A DNA stretch of 64,000 nucleotides, taken from positions 372,001-436,000 of the forward strand of contig JAUPSS010000012.1 of the NCBI GenBank assembly GCA_040285825.1. The letters are read 5' to 3'. The DNA comes from Eukaryota sp. TZLM1-RC. Its lineage: Eukaryota > Metamonada: BaSk clade. The position numbers and the translations under genes are program-made. Shown piece after piece: positions 11,627-22,748 of the stretch; positions within the stretch are counted from its first letter, which is position 1, and every line of letters starts with the position of its first letter. The notes under the pieces are model-generated. The model had not been told where the DNA came from. It saw nothing but the letters and a program-made list of their open reading frames with translations, and did no database searches.

Positions 11627-11763
11627 TGATGCCGTCTGTGTCATATGATAACAAAGAGTAAGGATAAATTTATTAGAATTTCTCCGTCCCTTATAAAGGC
11701 CATCACTAGTGAACTACACTATATAAATACAAATGTACTAGACTAATTGTCCACAGTACAACA
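11627..11763 (-). repeat. 5' LTR of gypsy A
   Basis: This 137-bp repeat matches 4509-4645. On the minus strand the interior directly after it reads TTAATTAATGGCCCG. The TGGCCC could be the tRNA primer-binding site, and the non-autonomous LTR element at 36949-37777 has TTGGCCC at the same place. The 2A-encoding frame ends directly at its outer edge. Confidence 0.85.
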
Positions 11764-11925
11764 TCTTCTCTTTCTGGGACCAGGATTTGCTTCAACATCT
11801 CCAATTATTGTTAGAACAACAGTAAATGGGTTTGTTGGTACAAGATTTTGGCAGCTACTGGATTGAAATGGTGAATTATAAACATAATCATCAAACTCAA
11901 CATTATTAAAATAGCAACATCCCAT
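11764..11925 (-). CDS. 2A-peptide leader (N-terminal part of a split ORF, probably the Fanzor gene)
   Basis: From ATG at 11925 the minus frame encodes about 54 residues starting MGCCYFNN and ending TIIGDVEANPGPRKRR just before the 5' LTR of gypsy A. DVEANPGP matches the DxExNPGP consensus of 2A ribosome-skipping peptides, preceded by the usual hydrophobic helix (FTVVLTII). Skipping would release the leader and start the downstream protein at the Pro. In the same direction, across the gypsy element, lies the basic N-terminus of the Fanzor gene, so gypsy probably split one 2A-Fanzor gene. The MGCC start resembles a myristoylation/palmitoylation site (inference). 2A leaders are known from some non-LTR retrotransposons and RNA viruses; whether Fanzors carry them I do not know. 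Confidence 0.7.
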
Positions 11926-11952
11926 ATCTACAGTACAAGTACCTAACCACAA

Positions 11953-12829
11953 CAGACAACAAACTCAATAACATTAAGATAACAATTTAAAACAAAAAAT
12001 AAACAAACAAACATCCATATCTAAGGGGATTAGCACCATAACTGATTCAGCACCAATATCATGACTCACATGATTACGGAAAACAGTACTCTGCTGTTCT
12101 GTTAAGAACAGGTTAAAGGAGGAGGTGGGAACCGGGTCCGTAACCTCGTCATCCTTTTTCTCCTCTCGATGCATGATGTTAGAAGAATGGGAAGAGTCAA
12201 AATAATCTCGCTGTCTGACACGACGTCTGACATGCTGATTGCGATATCAAAATGATTGCTAATTTCCACAATGGTATCAAATGCCCATCCACTGTATCTC
12301 TATTAGTGGTCATCAACATCAGCTCGATTTACCTTGTAGCTGTTTTGATCGTTGTTACTCCGTCTTACCTTTATTTTTTTTCATTTACCATCTTTTTCCT
12401 TTACCTCTTGTCCTTTTCCCATTCAGCTATCTTAACAAATCTCTTTCCCTCTCTGTTTCGACGGGACCTAAACGAATGCTTGTTTCCATTTGCCATTTAT
12501 GGAGATGTAATAAATCATATCAAGAACAGCATCGAAATTATGATTCCAATATGATCTTTCATGTGATATGTGATATTATCTCCAATATGGAGATAATTAG
12601 GTATTTTAATCAACAAAAAGTTTCCCATGTTATTAATCTGGATGGGTTTCACCATTTTGGCCTATCGTCGTCGCCCATCCTCTGATGTAATGAGTATGGC
12701 CAAGAAAAAAGCCTTGGAAGAGCTGCTGAAATAGGTAAAATCTGTTAATTTTATATACACTGAATCAAGATTCATCTTTGGTCACTGATTTTGCACAAAA
12801 GTTATAAAAAAATTTTGAACCGTATTTTT
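11953..12829. other. Region upstream of the 2A frame, no confident gene
   Basis: A 66-codon minus frame (12174-11974) and overlapping plus frames (12252-12685) are present, but none shows recognisable domains. The minus frame may be an upstream part of the 2A/Fanzor transposon or its 5' UTR. I see no RNA gene. Confidence 0.3.
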
Positions 12830-13705
12830 ATTGAGAAAAAAAATTCTATCCATTCAATATCTACTGTATTCAATATCCTGTAAATAAGCGTCACTTTTAC
12901 TAAACCTACTCACAGCATTTCGTTCATATTCTACACCAATAGCTCCAAGAGCCTTAGAAATCATTGTTGTTGGATTACAGTTGAAAACGCAAAAAAACAA
13001 TTCTATTTAACCAGAAGGTGCAATTCATTGTTTTACCAGACCTCTTCTGTAAAACTTTTTCGAAATTCTCAAAAAATGTAACCCTGAAGGTCCAATATTG
13101 CCAAAAGGAGAAATTGCAAACGGCACAAACTGATATTTCACATGTTCGACTCTAACTAACTGTGCCAATGGTTCTTCATATTTTTTTATTATCGGCGTTA
13201 GATAACGGCGAATCAGCGGAATACACTAAACCAGCAGCAGAATTTTTGCAAACATCAACTGAGACAACATCTACAACATTGAGAACACTATCGATCCCTC
13301 GAGCTACTAAATCTGCCCTTCTTTTACCAATGAAATCATCAGTTTGATCTGGAGACAGCTTATGCACTAATGGTTCAATAAATGCCTCTATATTGAAACT
13401 TTTGCCTATGTCATATAATTGATCACGAACTGAGTCATGAACAATTGAGCGATAAGTTATACAATATTTGCAGTTTAAAATATGGGAAAGCGTAACAACA
13501 CTCTTGCAGCGACAAATTAAATCATTTGGTAATGTACAAAACCATAGGAAACATCTCATTGTCATTACAGTGGTCCATTGGTGATTGTTGAGTAGAGGAC
13601 CGTAATTGTTAGGAATTTGGGAGATGAGGCAACTTGAGCAACTGTCTTCAAGATCAAGCAAAAAGTTTGCAAATACGGGAATTTATTCTTTAGCCAAGCA
13701 AAAAA
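12830..13705 (-). pseudogene. REL non-LTR C-terminal fragment (subfamily delta)
   Basis: From about 13705 the minus strand encodes LGLAKE, then the zinc-finger block LICRCKSVVTLSHILNC, RSIVHDSVRDQLYD, the REL core KRRADLVARG and VVDVVSVDVC. After a frameshift near 13176 come VKYQFVPFAISPFGNIG and, in broken frames, the WLNRIVF block and a terminal DIEY. The order C..C..H..C, R-HD, RADL, VDV is that of an R2-type endonuclease. Only the 3' part survives. Confidence 0.75.
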
Positions 13706-14544
13706 CAAAAGTTATAAAAAATGGGGGTTATTGTTGAGAAAATTTTACACAACAACTGAACAAAAGGACCAAAAAATGGTTGCTTATTAGTCGTCAATTT
13801 AAAGTTTCTCGACATCAATCCATAAATGTCAGCACGCTTGTGAAGTCTCCCAATATGAGTTTATTTCTACGGAAACATGGAGCATTGATTAGCGTGATGT
13901 CCGTTACTCATTATCATTTGATAACAACAATGGAGATTGTTGTGCAGAAATGAGGGTTAACATATAGACTTGAGAAAATTAAATGTTTACGTAGTAAAAA
14001 CCAACATGTGAAATTGACAAGAAGGCCACAAACCTCATCTCAATTTTATAATGATAACACATAGACAATCTCCCATGTTGCAGTCATAGTTCGATGGTAA
14101 TTGTGTAATACAGGAAGACAGTGAAACATCGCAAACACACACCAGGTTTTGTTTAAAAACTATTTGAAGTCAGATATTTAGCGAGTTTTGGCACGTTATA
14201 CTGTTTTGTAGTGACCATAACTTGTGGTTTTGATGACTAGAACCAAGGGATTCCCAAAACTGTTGATGAAATTGAAGCATGTTGTAAAGGAGCTAGATCT
14301 GTAGCTAAAATGTAGTTGTGTTTGTCTTTATCTCACACAAAACCAACAATTTATTTATTTTATGGATTTTATTTGATTACTGAGATTGTTTTGACCAATC
14401 ATCAGCTCCATTTTCTCCTGAAAATTGCTGAAAGTATGTGGCAAAAAACAACTCACTAGACCCTCTGAATTTACGCAAAAAGATGAGCTCAAGACGAATT
14501 GAACTTCACCACGGGTCTATGGAAAAATCATTTTTATAGAAGTT
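13706..14544. other. Intergenic, nothing recognised
   Basis: No long frame, RNA gene or repeat shared with the rest of the window is seen in this stretch. Confidence 0.5.
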
Positions 14545-14960
14545 CATATATTCCACCGAGAAACTAAACAACAAAAATTCAAATTCTCAATCTTCATATC
14601 CCAAATCAACCAATGGAAAATTGACTGGAAGTTTTTCCTTCATAAAAACGACCAAGGAATAATAGAGCAGTAGACAATAAGGGATCAACACCTTTAAAAA
14701 TTGAAAATACAATTCTGTTCTGCCAAACTGTTTTGTCAAAAATTCTTCCTGCACGTTGTTTTACAATTTCAAAAAATCATCCAAGAAAGATAAAGCAAGT
14801 AGTTTAAGCGTGCCATGTAGTGAAAAGCAGAGGACATCATGAGTATGCGATTCAGAATTTCAATGATAGCAACTTTGCTTTGTATTCATCAGTTTTAGTG
14901 TTTTCAAAAACAAATGACGGATTCCTATATTTTGCTTGCGCTGGAATAAAAGAAATAGAG
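14545..14960 (-). pseudogene. REL non-LTR 3' fragment (subfamily epsilon), strongly decayed
   Basis: The stretch is clearly similar at the nucleotide level to 38870-39240, for example a shared GAAACTAAACAACA and the AAAATTGAAAATACAATTCT block. On the minus strand it encodes broken remnants of the terminal REL segment (ALSFLDDF). Several stops are present and no frame of useful length remains. Confidence 0.55.
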
Positions 14961-15039
14961 AATCCAATTTGATTGTTCAACTCTCCCCCACTTCCAAAAC
15001 TGCCATCTCAAATTTATATTCTAATCATTTTGTACTTCA

Positions 15040-15624
15040 ATGACAGTGTCTCCTAATGAAGCACTGATCCGTAAACGGAGGCGGCGATCATCTCCTAAAA
15101 TCTTTACTGGTGACCACGTAGACGTTTCCAATATACCTTCCTTTCGCAAGCTTATGCACAAGTTTGGAGACTCTCTTGTTCTTTTCTCATCCAACTGTCA
15201 CAAAGTCAACAAGAGAAACAAGACACAGGAACGTATAGTCGTAGTAACAGATCAGGCTGTCTACAATCTCATCCCAAGATCATACAAATGCAAGAGAAGA
15301 ATACCGTTATCAGACCTGACTGGAGTTTCACTCTCCACCCTGCCCGATAACTTCATTTCACTGCACTGTGTAGACTATGACTACCTCTTCATGTTGTCCC
15401 GCAAGACTGAGTTTGTCCACGTTATCCTCTCGAACGCCGTCACCCTTCCATCCAGTTTTAAGGTCAACCTCAACGACACCTTCATATACCGGGCTGATAA
15501 GACGAATCTGTTGAGAGAAGTGGTGTTTGAACCCGTGGAGACTGAGAATGGGAATGGGGTATCAACTCTTATTTTTACTGTTGCTGGAGTTCCAAATGCT
15601 GAAGAAGGGGGTGATTCTGAGTGA
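15040..15624 (+). CDS. Stand-alone myosin TH1 (tail homology 1) domain protein
   Basis: The 194-residue protein starts with a basic segment (RKRRRRSSPK) followed by a region matching the TH1 membrane-binding domain of class I myosins. It shows RKLMHKFGDSLVLFSS, then ERIVVVTDQAVYNLIP, RRIPLSDLTGVSLSTL and ISLHCVDYDYLFMLSRKTEF, the alternating beta-strand pattern of this PH-like fold. There is no motor, IQ or SH3 domain, so it is a TH1-only protein. The family binds acidic phospholipids, so a role at the plasma membrane or cortex is a reasonable inference. Single exon, first ATG used, standard TGA stop. It converges with the MFS gene downstream. Confidence 0.8.
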   Translation: MTVSPNEALIRKRRRRSSPKIFTGDHVDVSNIPSFRKLMHKFGDSLVLFSSNCHKVNKRNKTQERIVVVTDQAVYNLIPRSYKCKRRIPLSDLTGVSLSTLPDNFISLHCVDYDYLFMLSRKTEFVHVILSNAVTLPSSFKVNLNDTFIYRADKTNLLREVVFEPVETENGNGVSTLIFTVAGVPNAEEGGDSE

Positions 15625-16295
15625 ACCCAATTGATCGGATATCTTGTGTATATTGTTTAGTCTTTGATTTATTGCATTAAAAAAAGTTTTCTTGATAAAA
15701 ATGGTTTTTATTTTATTTTTCAATTTTAGAGTTTATTATAAACCAACTGAAAAACAAAACCTCTGACAATACCAATCTTTGTTCCATAGCGAGTTATCAA
15801 CAATTTCATTAATGGGCAGAAGAAACAACATCATTTTTATTGTCTTTCACTACACAAAATAGGGTTTCGTATTATATACAAAAATATAGTTCTATTGTGG
15901 GGGAAAACTTAGCCATCGTACTTGGTTCATGGAGTTGCCATCCGGTTAAATAGCAGGGAGATCATTAAGCTGATTTTGGCAATTTGAGTTCAAATGAGAA
16001 CCCACTTCTCATCCATCTCTTTTAAATCCTTCAAATGTCAAATGCATTTACCCATCTCAAGTGAGTTTAAAATTTTGTGTTGGAAGAACCATCAAAGGCT
16101 TCAAACATACCAACTTTCTATCGATGTCTGATACATTTAGGAATTGTATAAGAGCAGCACATACGTGTGTCACATACTTTTACAATTACCCAAAAAATAT
16201 TCAAAAAAAGAAGGAAAAAACTATAAGTTTATGCTAAAAAAGACTAAAGTCAATAAATTCAAAAAAAATCCGCAAAAAACCAATCACAAAACTAA
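15625..16295. other. Intergenic between convergent genes
   Basis: This AT-rich stretch holds the 3' ends of the TH1 gene and the MFS gene. No further gene is seen. Confidence 0.5.
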
Positions 16296-17560
16296 TTAAT
16301 TACTATTTCTTCTGGTCAATACACCAACAATAATCAAGAATAAAGGTGCAACCAACTCCAATCCAGCAGATGCCAAAAACGAAGCTCTGCCTCCCCCAAT
16401 ATCGTATAACCAACCTGATAAGAGTTGGCCACAAACACCTCCAATTCCCATGACAAACAAATTATACATGCTTCTCCCGGTCGTTCGTAACGAAGCGGGA
16501 ACTAAATGCTCCATGTACTCAATGCTTCCACAGTGGAATGTAGCAAAGGTCGCAGCGTGGAGGAACTGTGCAACGACGATGAGTAATGGTAAAGACGTAA
16601 AGATTGCCGTGATAAACCATCTTACAGCGCCCAACAACATGGATATACCAACAATACGTAACCAATTGGTTCCCTTTTTAAACCTTGAAAACAATACCAA
16701 TAACAAAATTTCACCAAAAACTGCCTAGAATAAATGATCTCGAAAACAAAACCTACCATTGACCAACCGTAAGAAGCAAAGGCCCCGGGAGACTCAATGT
16801 CCCGCATGTGTACAGAGAAAAGAAGAATATAAGATTGAAGGGAACACCAGTGGATGCTACCCGCTACAAGAAACAAGACTAGAATCTTATTCGAAAGTAA
16901 CCTCTTCGCATCCTGTAGTGACGGGATTTCGACACTTCCATGACTTGATTTTGAGTCTAGAAAAATTGCCACTATAACAGAAACAGCCAAACCAACCAGA
17001 CCAAATAATGGAATAGAAAGAGGTTTTTCGTAGCGAGAGTAGTATTGGCCGAAGGCAAGGTTAACAATGACGAAAAAGACAGAACCATAGATTCTGAGTG
17101 AAGAGTAAGTCTTGTTTGTTTGACGGGCTTCAGCGATGGCGAGACTATCAGAGAGAGGAATCAGCATGGCATTGAAGAGAGCGTATGCGCCGTAGCCTAA
17201 AATGAGAGTGACAACAGTATCAGCAAATAAAAGAAATGAAAGAAAGATCGTAGCAAGAGTAACACAATAGAGAAGTACTTTGTTGGCAGATTTGTTCTTG
17301 TCAGCCAGAAAGCCAACTGGTATGGTAAGGATGGAAGACAAAGGTCCCAGCATGATGGCAATGCTCATTTGGAAACCAGTGAGGTTGAATGAACTGAGAA
17401 ACACTGGACTATTAGGGATGAGGATACCTTGGGCAGCATAATATATAGAGTAGAAAGGCCTGATACCCAGTTTGTTGAAGGAAGATTTCTTGGGGGATTC
17501 TGTGGAAGTAGGGACATCGGGATGGTCTGATGTAATTTCAGGGAGTTGAACGTCAGCCAT
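16296..17560 (-). CDS. Major facilitator superfamily transporter (MFS_1-like / HcaT type)
   Basis: Two exons, 17560-16757 and 16724-16296, give 410 residues. The 32-nt intron 16725-16756 (GTAGGT...TTCTAG) joins WSM to AVFGEILLL and restores the frame. The protein has a hydrophilic N-terminus and about 12 hydrophobic segments. Motifs typical of the MFS_1-like branch are IRPFYSIYYAAQGILIP, LGPLSSILTIPVGFLADK at the loop 2-3 position, and near the end PASLRTTGRSMYNLF and GGVCGQLLSGWLYD. This branch includes phenylpropionate/nucleoside-type proton symporters, but the substrate cannot be read from the sequence. It probably acts in a cell membrane as a single-chain carrier. Confidence 0.85.
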
Positions 17561-19789
17561 GTGTTGAAGTCAGAGAACAACCTAAACCTAGGTTGATTGA
17601 CCCAAAGGATATCGGATATCTACTTTTGCAATTTAAAATTCTCAAAAATGAGCTTCAAAAAACACAAATACTCTTAATCATACTTTGAATTCAAATTTTG
17701 TAGTAGGTTTTGCTGCAGTTCTACTTTGACACAAAATTCTACCGTCTCCAATTTAAAAATTTAGAATTGATACATGATTTTTAGAACAAAATTGTTGCAA
17801 TAGAAACATTGACAGCATACCTTTAAATCTCAAAAGTAAGCTCTCAATCCTCAAAAACAGACAAACCTAATCGTAATAGGTGTGATCTGCTGATGAACTA
17901 AATTCTACACATAGTCTAGTTATTGATAGTTAAACTTTCAACTAAATCTATGCTGATAATGGCGATTATTATATAATAATATAATAATCTATATTATATT
18001 GTTATATTATTAAGGGTTAATGGCGCTTAGTTCGATTGCTATCGATGTGAGACCAATTGGTCAAATTATTTTCTCACTTTCAAGTAACCAGATGGCACTT
18101 ACGATGAATTGGTGTTTCAATGGTACTAAGGCAGAAGAACAAGGCAAGTGAAACGTACATGGCGACATCAGTAGCTGATGTGATCAACTTGTTTCCAAGG
18201 TACTTAATGTTTACGAACCATCATCATTTATTATCTTAGTGATTCTTTATCACAAATAGCATATCTTCCTTGCACTATTTTGTTGCAAACTCAACACTCC
18301 TTTAACGATTATCAGCCAACGTTTCGTTACTAAATCAAGAGGAAAAGCAGCCAAAACAACACAATTGTTGGCTCAAAGCCATATTTAGTTAGTGTTTACA
18401 GTCATCACGTGATGCCACGTCATCAGTGATTCAATTAGATTCTTGTAAAATTTTTTTGCTTTATTCTCCCTCCTTGTGATAAACCTCTTGTTTTATTTGT
18501 CTGTTTATACAAGGATTCAATGCTAGCGAACCCAACACAATATTTCAATTGAAGACCAACTAAGTGACAATTTGATATTTCTGTAATTTCGTTATTCTAA
18601 AAATTCACTACTTTAAAATAACATTCAAGCTCGACAACAACATTTATCCAAAAAGCAAGAAAATAAACCAAATCTAACACTCAAGATTGATATTTTAGTC
18701 TATATCAACAAGACAGTGTAGTATCTGCAGAAAGGAAGGTCACAACAAGGCCCGTCGTCCAAAGAGGAAGTGAAAGTCGATTGACGTAATATGATTTTGT
18801 CTTTATGATAAAAAATTCAGTTATCAAGACAATCAATCAAATATAATGAGGTGATGGATTTGGAAAAAGACAACATAGGGTGGCGGAAAGAGAAATAATT
18901 GTGTCCAAAAAGTTGGATTTGAGGGAATTTTTAGTCCTACTGCCAGTAGTACTTTTAATCTCTTCCCATGTAAATGGAGACTCATCATTGTTTGATCACT
19001 TGACTTCTTTTCTGTGTTCCGAAATTCACCAATCAAAATGAGAAGATTCACGAAAGCTTGGACCTTAAACCACAAATTATTTTCACATAAGCTCATAATT
19101 AATTAACTTAAACAACGACCGTTGTTTAAGTTAATTAACTACGGTTCTTGTAGATTTTTAAAACACATTTGAGGTGATGTTTCATTACCTTTCTTTACTA
19201 CGCCATGACATTTGGTATCGTTATGAGAAATTGTGAATGTGTGGTAAATATGAAATTGAGTGTCAGGTAGTCTGTTGGTTTTTCGCATGATACTAAATGT
19301 TGTAGTTTTCCTACAAGCACTAACTTTCACCACGTTGTTATATGTTCTGAATATTTAATATCGACCAATGCCTGATAATAAACATGGTGAATGTTGTTAT
19401 AAAATGTGCAAGAATTTGAATTTCTTGCAAAAAGAAAACATGCACTTGTTTATAGCTCACAGTATGCAAATTACAAGAGATGAGGTGAGTATATTGGCCG
19501 TTGGACAGATCATCAAGATATCGTATTCAATTTGAAGTTGAATCACCGTGTTGGGATAAAAGTAATATGACAACAAGATCTAAAACCTCTTGTCTTCCAA
19601 GCCCCTTGAAATCTTTTATTCATGAGTTTTGTTTTGATTATTTCACTTGTTGAGAATCCTTTCCAGGTTTTAAATACCTTTTCATGAATGATGATGAAAA
19701 GTGCAAATTAAACCGTATTTATTAAATTATTGATTGCAAAAGAATGACATTAATTACTTTGTGAAAATTACTCATTTAATACATTGTTT
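17561..19789. other. Long intergenic region
   Basis: No convincing gene is seen in about 2.2 kb. It contains a TA-rich imperfect palindrome around 17960-18010 and the perfect hairpin at 19099-19138 listed separately. Small frames (18833-19096, 19139-19333) lack domains and are probably chance. Confidence 0.45.
19099..19138. repeat. Perfect 19-bp inverted repeat with 2-nt spacer
   Basis: The arms TTAATTAACTTAAACAACG and its exact complement are separated by AC. The 40-nt perfect palindrome is not followed by a T run. It could be an extrusion-prone cruciform or the head-to-head junction of two transposon ends. Confidence 0.8.
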
Positions 19790-20468
19790 ATTAATTTTTT
19801 TTAAAATAAATCTTATTTATTGAATTTGCACACTTAATTAAAATAACTCATAACTAATAGGACGACTATCATTGAACCAAGATTTCCTCTACAAAATCTT
19901 GATCTGCTTGCTGTCTAGCTAAAGCTTCTCTTATTCGATTGGAAAACCGTGGTAATCTATTAATAATGGCAAATTGAATCCGTGAACGCCATAAAAAAAT
20001 ATCAAATCTTTTCATTGTTTTTTCTTGCACCATTTTTTGGAAGTCATTCAAAAAAGTTTCTGCTTCAACTGATAATCTTCCATTTATCGAAAATGGGAAA
20101 GCAATAAAAACCAGCTGTGTATTTCTATCGACATTAGACTCTTCAATATCTTTATTATATTTTCTATGTTTCTCTTTTGCTTTAAAATCCAGAGCAGCCA
20201 CAGGATTAAGTTTTCTTCTGTGAACCAAAGTATCATTTGCAACATTACATGAGACAAAGTCAACAATAGCTTCAGAATTATCAATCCAATCACAGTATAC
20301 ATCACCTCTATCATCAGAACCAAAATTATTCAGAGAAAGTGTTTCCTTCAGCAGGGGCTCTTTGATGCACGATATCCTTGCAGTTTGCGCCATATTGAAA
20401 ACAATGTCTCTAACAGCATCATGTAATGAAGAACGATATGTTATCAATTTAGAGCAATTCAGAGTTTA
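19790..20468 (-). pseudogene. REL non-LTR C-terminal fragment (subfamily gamma)
   Basis: The 192-codon frame 20447-19869 is open and complete for the REL domain: RSSLHDAVRDIVFNM, SDDRGDVYCDWIDN, AIVDFVSCNV and AKEKHRKYNKDIEES, then FIAFPFSINGRLS and FLWRSRIQFAIINRLPR. In this subfamily the R(G)D core is DDRGDVY. The copy is cut 5' of the zinc finger at about 20468, where unrelated sequence starts. The tail is TGTGCAAATTCAATAAATAA on the minus strand. Confidence 0.8.
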
Positions 20469-21887
20469 TTAATACAATATAATCATTCATAATTTACCAA
20501 TACCTAATTCGAAAACCTGAGAGGATCAAAGAAAACACAAGCAGTGAACCGTCGTTCTCTTTAGCAGATGACGTCATCAACCCAGCCTTCCACGTCATCG
20601 TAAGCACCCTAACCCCAACCACATGCTGAGCAGACATGTTTCGATGGGTAGAACTCATCAGCTTTTGGCAGCCCCAGTAGACTATCATCCACAATGGTGT
20701 TTAGATACCTTATATAAATGTAACCCAGAACATGAATAAAAAGAGGAGAGGAGAGTCGCTGAGAGAAATAGTCAACTTATGAAAGGACTGATAGTGAAAA
20801 TGATTTCCCAGAGGAGTTCTTTTTGAGAGACAAAAAGAAATTAAGGTTTTAAGGCGTTAATCTCGGCAAAGGCGGATTTGGGATGTCTTAAAGCAGAAGG
20901 GTGAATTACTTTAGCAGCGTCCTTATATGACAGGTTGTACCAGGTTATTGGTCCTAATTCTAAATCGGCTAAGTTAAGGTCGTTGAACAAACTAGAGAGG
21001 GAGTTTCCATGAACAGAGTTGGGGCGGAGTAGTGAACAACATTTTTCGATAGTGTTTTTTGTACAAGGAGTACTATTTCTGGTCTTTCTTTCTTTCTTTC
21101 CGGGGTTTTTCTTAGGAGAATCCAGGTTAGTACAAGATAAGTAATCAGCCCAAAAGTTTTTGGGACCTTCGATATGTACTATGTCGAATTCGAAAGATTG
21201 AAGGACTGGAATCTAGCGTAAGACTACGCGATTTTCATTGGGAGAGGACAAGAGATAAGATAAATTTTTATGATCGCAGAATATTGTGAGGTGTTTAGTC
21301 ATCAAAAAGGAGGAAAGGTTAGGCTGGTTTAAGGTCATCACTATGGCAAAGAGTTCTTTCTGCATAGTGAACCAGTTTCGTTGGAAGGCGGTTAAGATCC
21401 GGGACTAAAAGGATACGGGTGCTATTTTGCGTTTGGATAGGCAAGTTCCAGGTGGTGAAGGTTCAAGTTCCTTCCAAATGATTCCGGCGATGGCTTTATC
21501 AGAGGCATCTGTTGAGATCAGAATTGTAGAATTAGCGTCTGGTAAGGCAAGAGGGGTACTGTTAATTAACATGGTTTCAATGTTTTCAAAACATTTGATT
21601 TCTTTTTCACCGAGTTTAATCTTCTTCGGTTTCTTTTGTAAGACAGCGGTCAGGGGAGCAAGTTCAGCACTGACAGAAGGTAGCCAGTCGCGAATAAAGT
21701 TAATTGAACCTACGAAGGAACGTAGTTCAGGAACAGAAGTTGGAGGAGAAAGCTTGCTCAAGGTTTCGATTCTAGAAGGACATATTTTTCGAGTTCCATT
21801 CTCAAAAATGGTTCCTTAAACTTTGAAGTGGTCTTTAGTTTGAAAGGCGCATTTTTGGAGTCCTATGCGCACACGGTACTTTTGAGC

Positions 21888-22715
21888 TTATGCGAAGAGT
21901 TTGTCGAGTCTAGCAAGGATATCAGGTTTGGAGTTTGCGGCAAGAATTAAATCATCCATGTAGATAAATATTACATCTAAGTTCAATATTCTTTTCAGCA
22001 GATTTTGAAAAAACGCAGGGACATTCTTAAGTCCAAAGGAGGCGCGAGTGAACATCACTTTTCTTCCAGGTATTGAGATAGCAGTCTTTGGTTGATCGTC
22101 GGGATGAAGGTTTAGTTGCCAAAAGGCTTTGGGTAAGTCTAGGGCAGCAATGTAAGTTGCGTTTGAAAGAAATCTACATACATCAGAGATTCTAGGGAGA
22201 TCAGCGGGTATAGGTACGGTTTTGGCATTAATTCCGTCTGAACCAGAGTAATCGCCAGTGAGTCTGGGTGGTTTTCGTGGGGCTTGCACCAAACAGATGG
22301 GAGAAGAGAAGGGTCCATCGTAAGGGACGGCGAATCTATGTTCAATGAGTAAGTCGATCTGTTCGTTAGCGATGCGAAGCTTGTCGGGAGGTAAGTAGCG
22401 GGCGTTTTTCGAGACTATTTCAGATTCGTCATAGAATTCAATAGTCATTGGGGGGCAATCAATCCCACGGGAGTCAGGAAGTTTAGAAAAGATTTGAGGA
22501 TACCTTAGAAGGAGGTCTTTAATATTGTGAGTTAAAGATGAGTCGTCTAGCAGGAATTTAGCCTTGTTAAGGTCAGGCAAAGTTATATCAGTGGATACAG
22601 TGAAAGCAGGAGGCATGAATTGGTCGGGTACAGCGTTTTCGTCTTGAATAGATAAGTTTCTTTCTGTTAAGTTTATGAATTGGTAATTGTTGGTGAGTAA
22701 TCCAAGTGATTTCAA
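21888..22715 (-). CDS. Gypsy B reverse transcriptase (intact motifs)
   Basis: The 275-codon frame includes PRLTGDYSGSDGINAK, AALDLPKAFWQL, RASFGLKNVPAFFQNLL and FIYMDDLILAANS, that is RT motifs from the fingers to the catalytic YMDD, all intact. It is part of gypsy B, but a stop lies just upstream and downstream, so no pol polyprotein can be made. Confidence 0.85.
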   Translation of the reverse strand: MKSLGLLTNNYQFINLTERNLSIQDENAVPDQFMPPAFTVSTDITLPDLNKAKFLLDDSSLTHNIKDLLLRYPQIFSKLPDSRGIDCPPMTIEFYDESEIVSKNARYLPPDKLRIANEQIDLLIEHRFAVPYDGPFSSPICLVQAPRKPPRLTGDYSGSDGINAKTVPIPADLPRISDVCRFLSNATYIAALDLPKAFWQLNLHPDDQPKTAISIPGRKVMFTRASFGLKNVPAFFQNLLKRILNLDVIFIYMDDLILAANSKPDILARLDKLFA

Positions 22716-22748
22716 AAGATCACAACCTTTTAGGCAGGAATTAGGGCA

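Larger units (their letters stand above)
4509..11763 (-). mobile_element. Ty3/gypsy LTR retrotransposon A (complete length, decayed)
   Basis: Two 137-bp direct repeats bound a minus-strand gag-pol region. In coding orientation each LTR starts TGTT and ends CATCA. The gene order is gag, CxxC nucleocapsid-like, aspartic protease, reverse transcriptase, RNase H, integrase, the gypsy order. Several frameshifts and stops break the pol frame, and a REL non-LTR copy is inserted in the reverse transcriptase. No target-site duplication is visible: the flanks read GAAGA before the 5' LTR and AACAT after the 3' LTR. The element separates a 2A-leader frame from the Fanzor gene. Confidence 0.85.

Noticed and set aside
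12252-12685. Plus-strand ORFs of 100 and 134 codons
   Set aside because: Low-complexity hydrophobic sequences in overlapping frames without domains.
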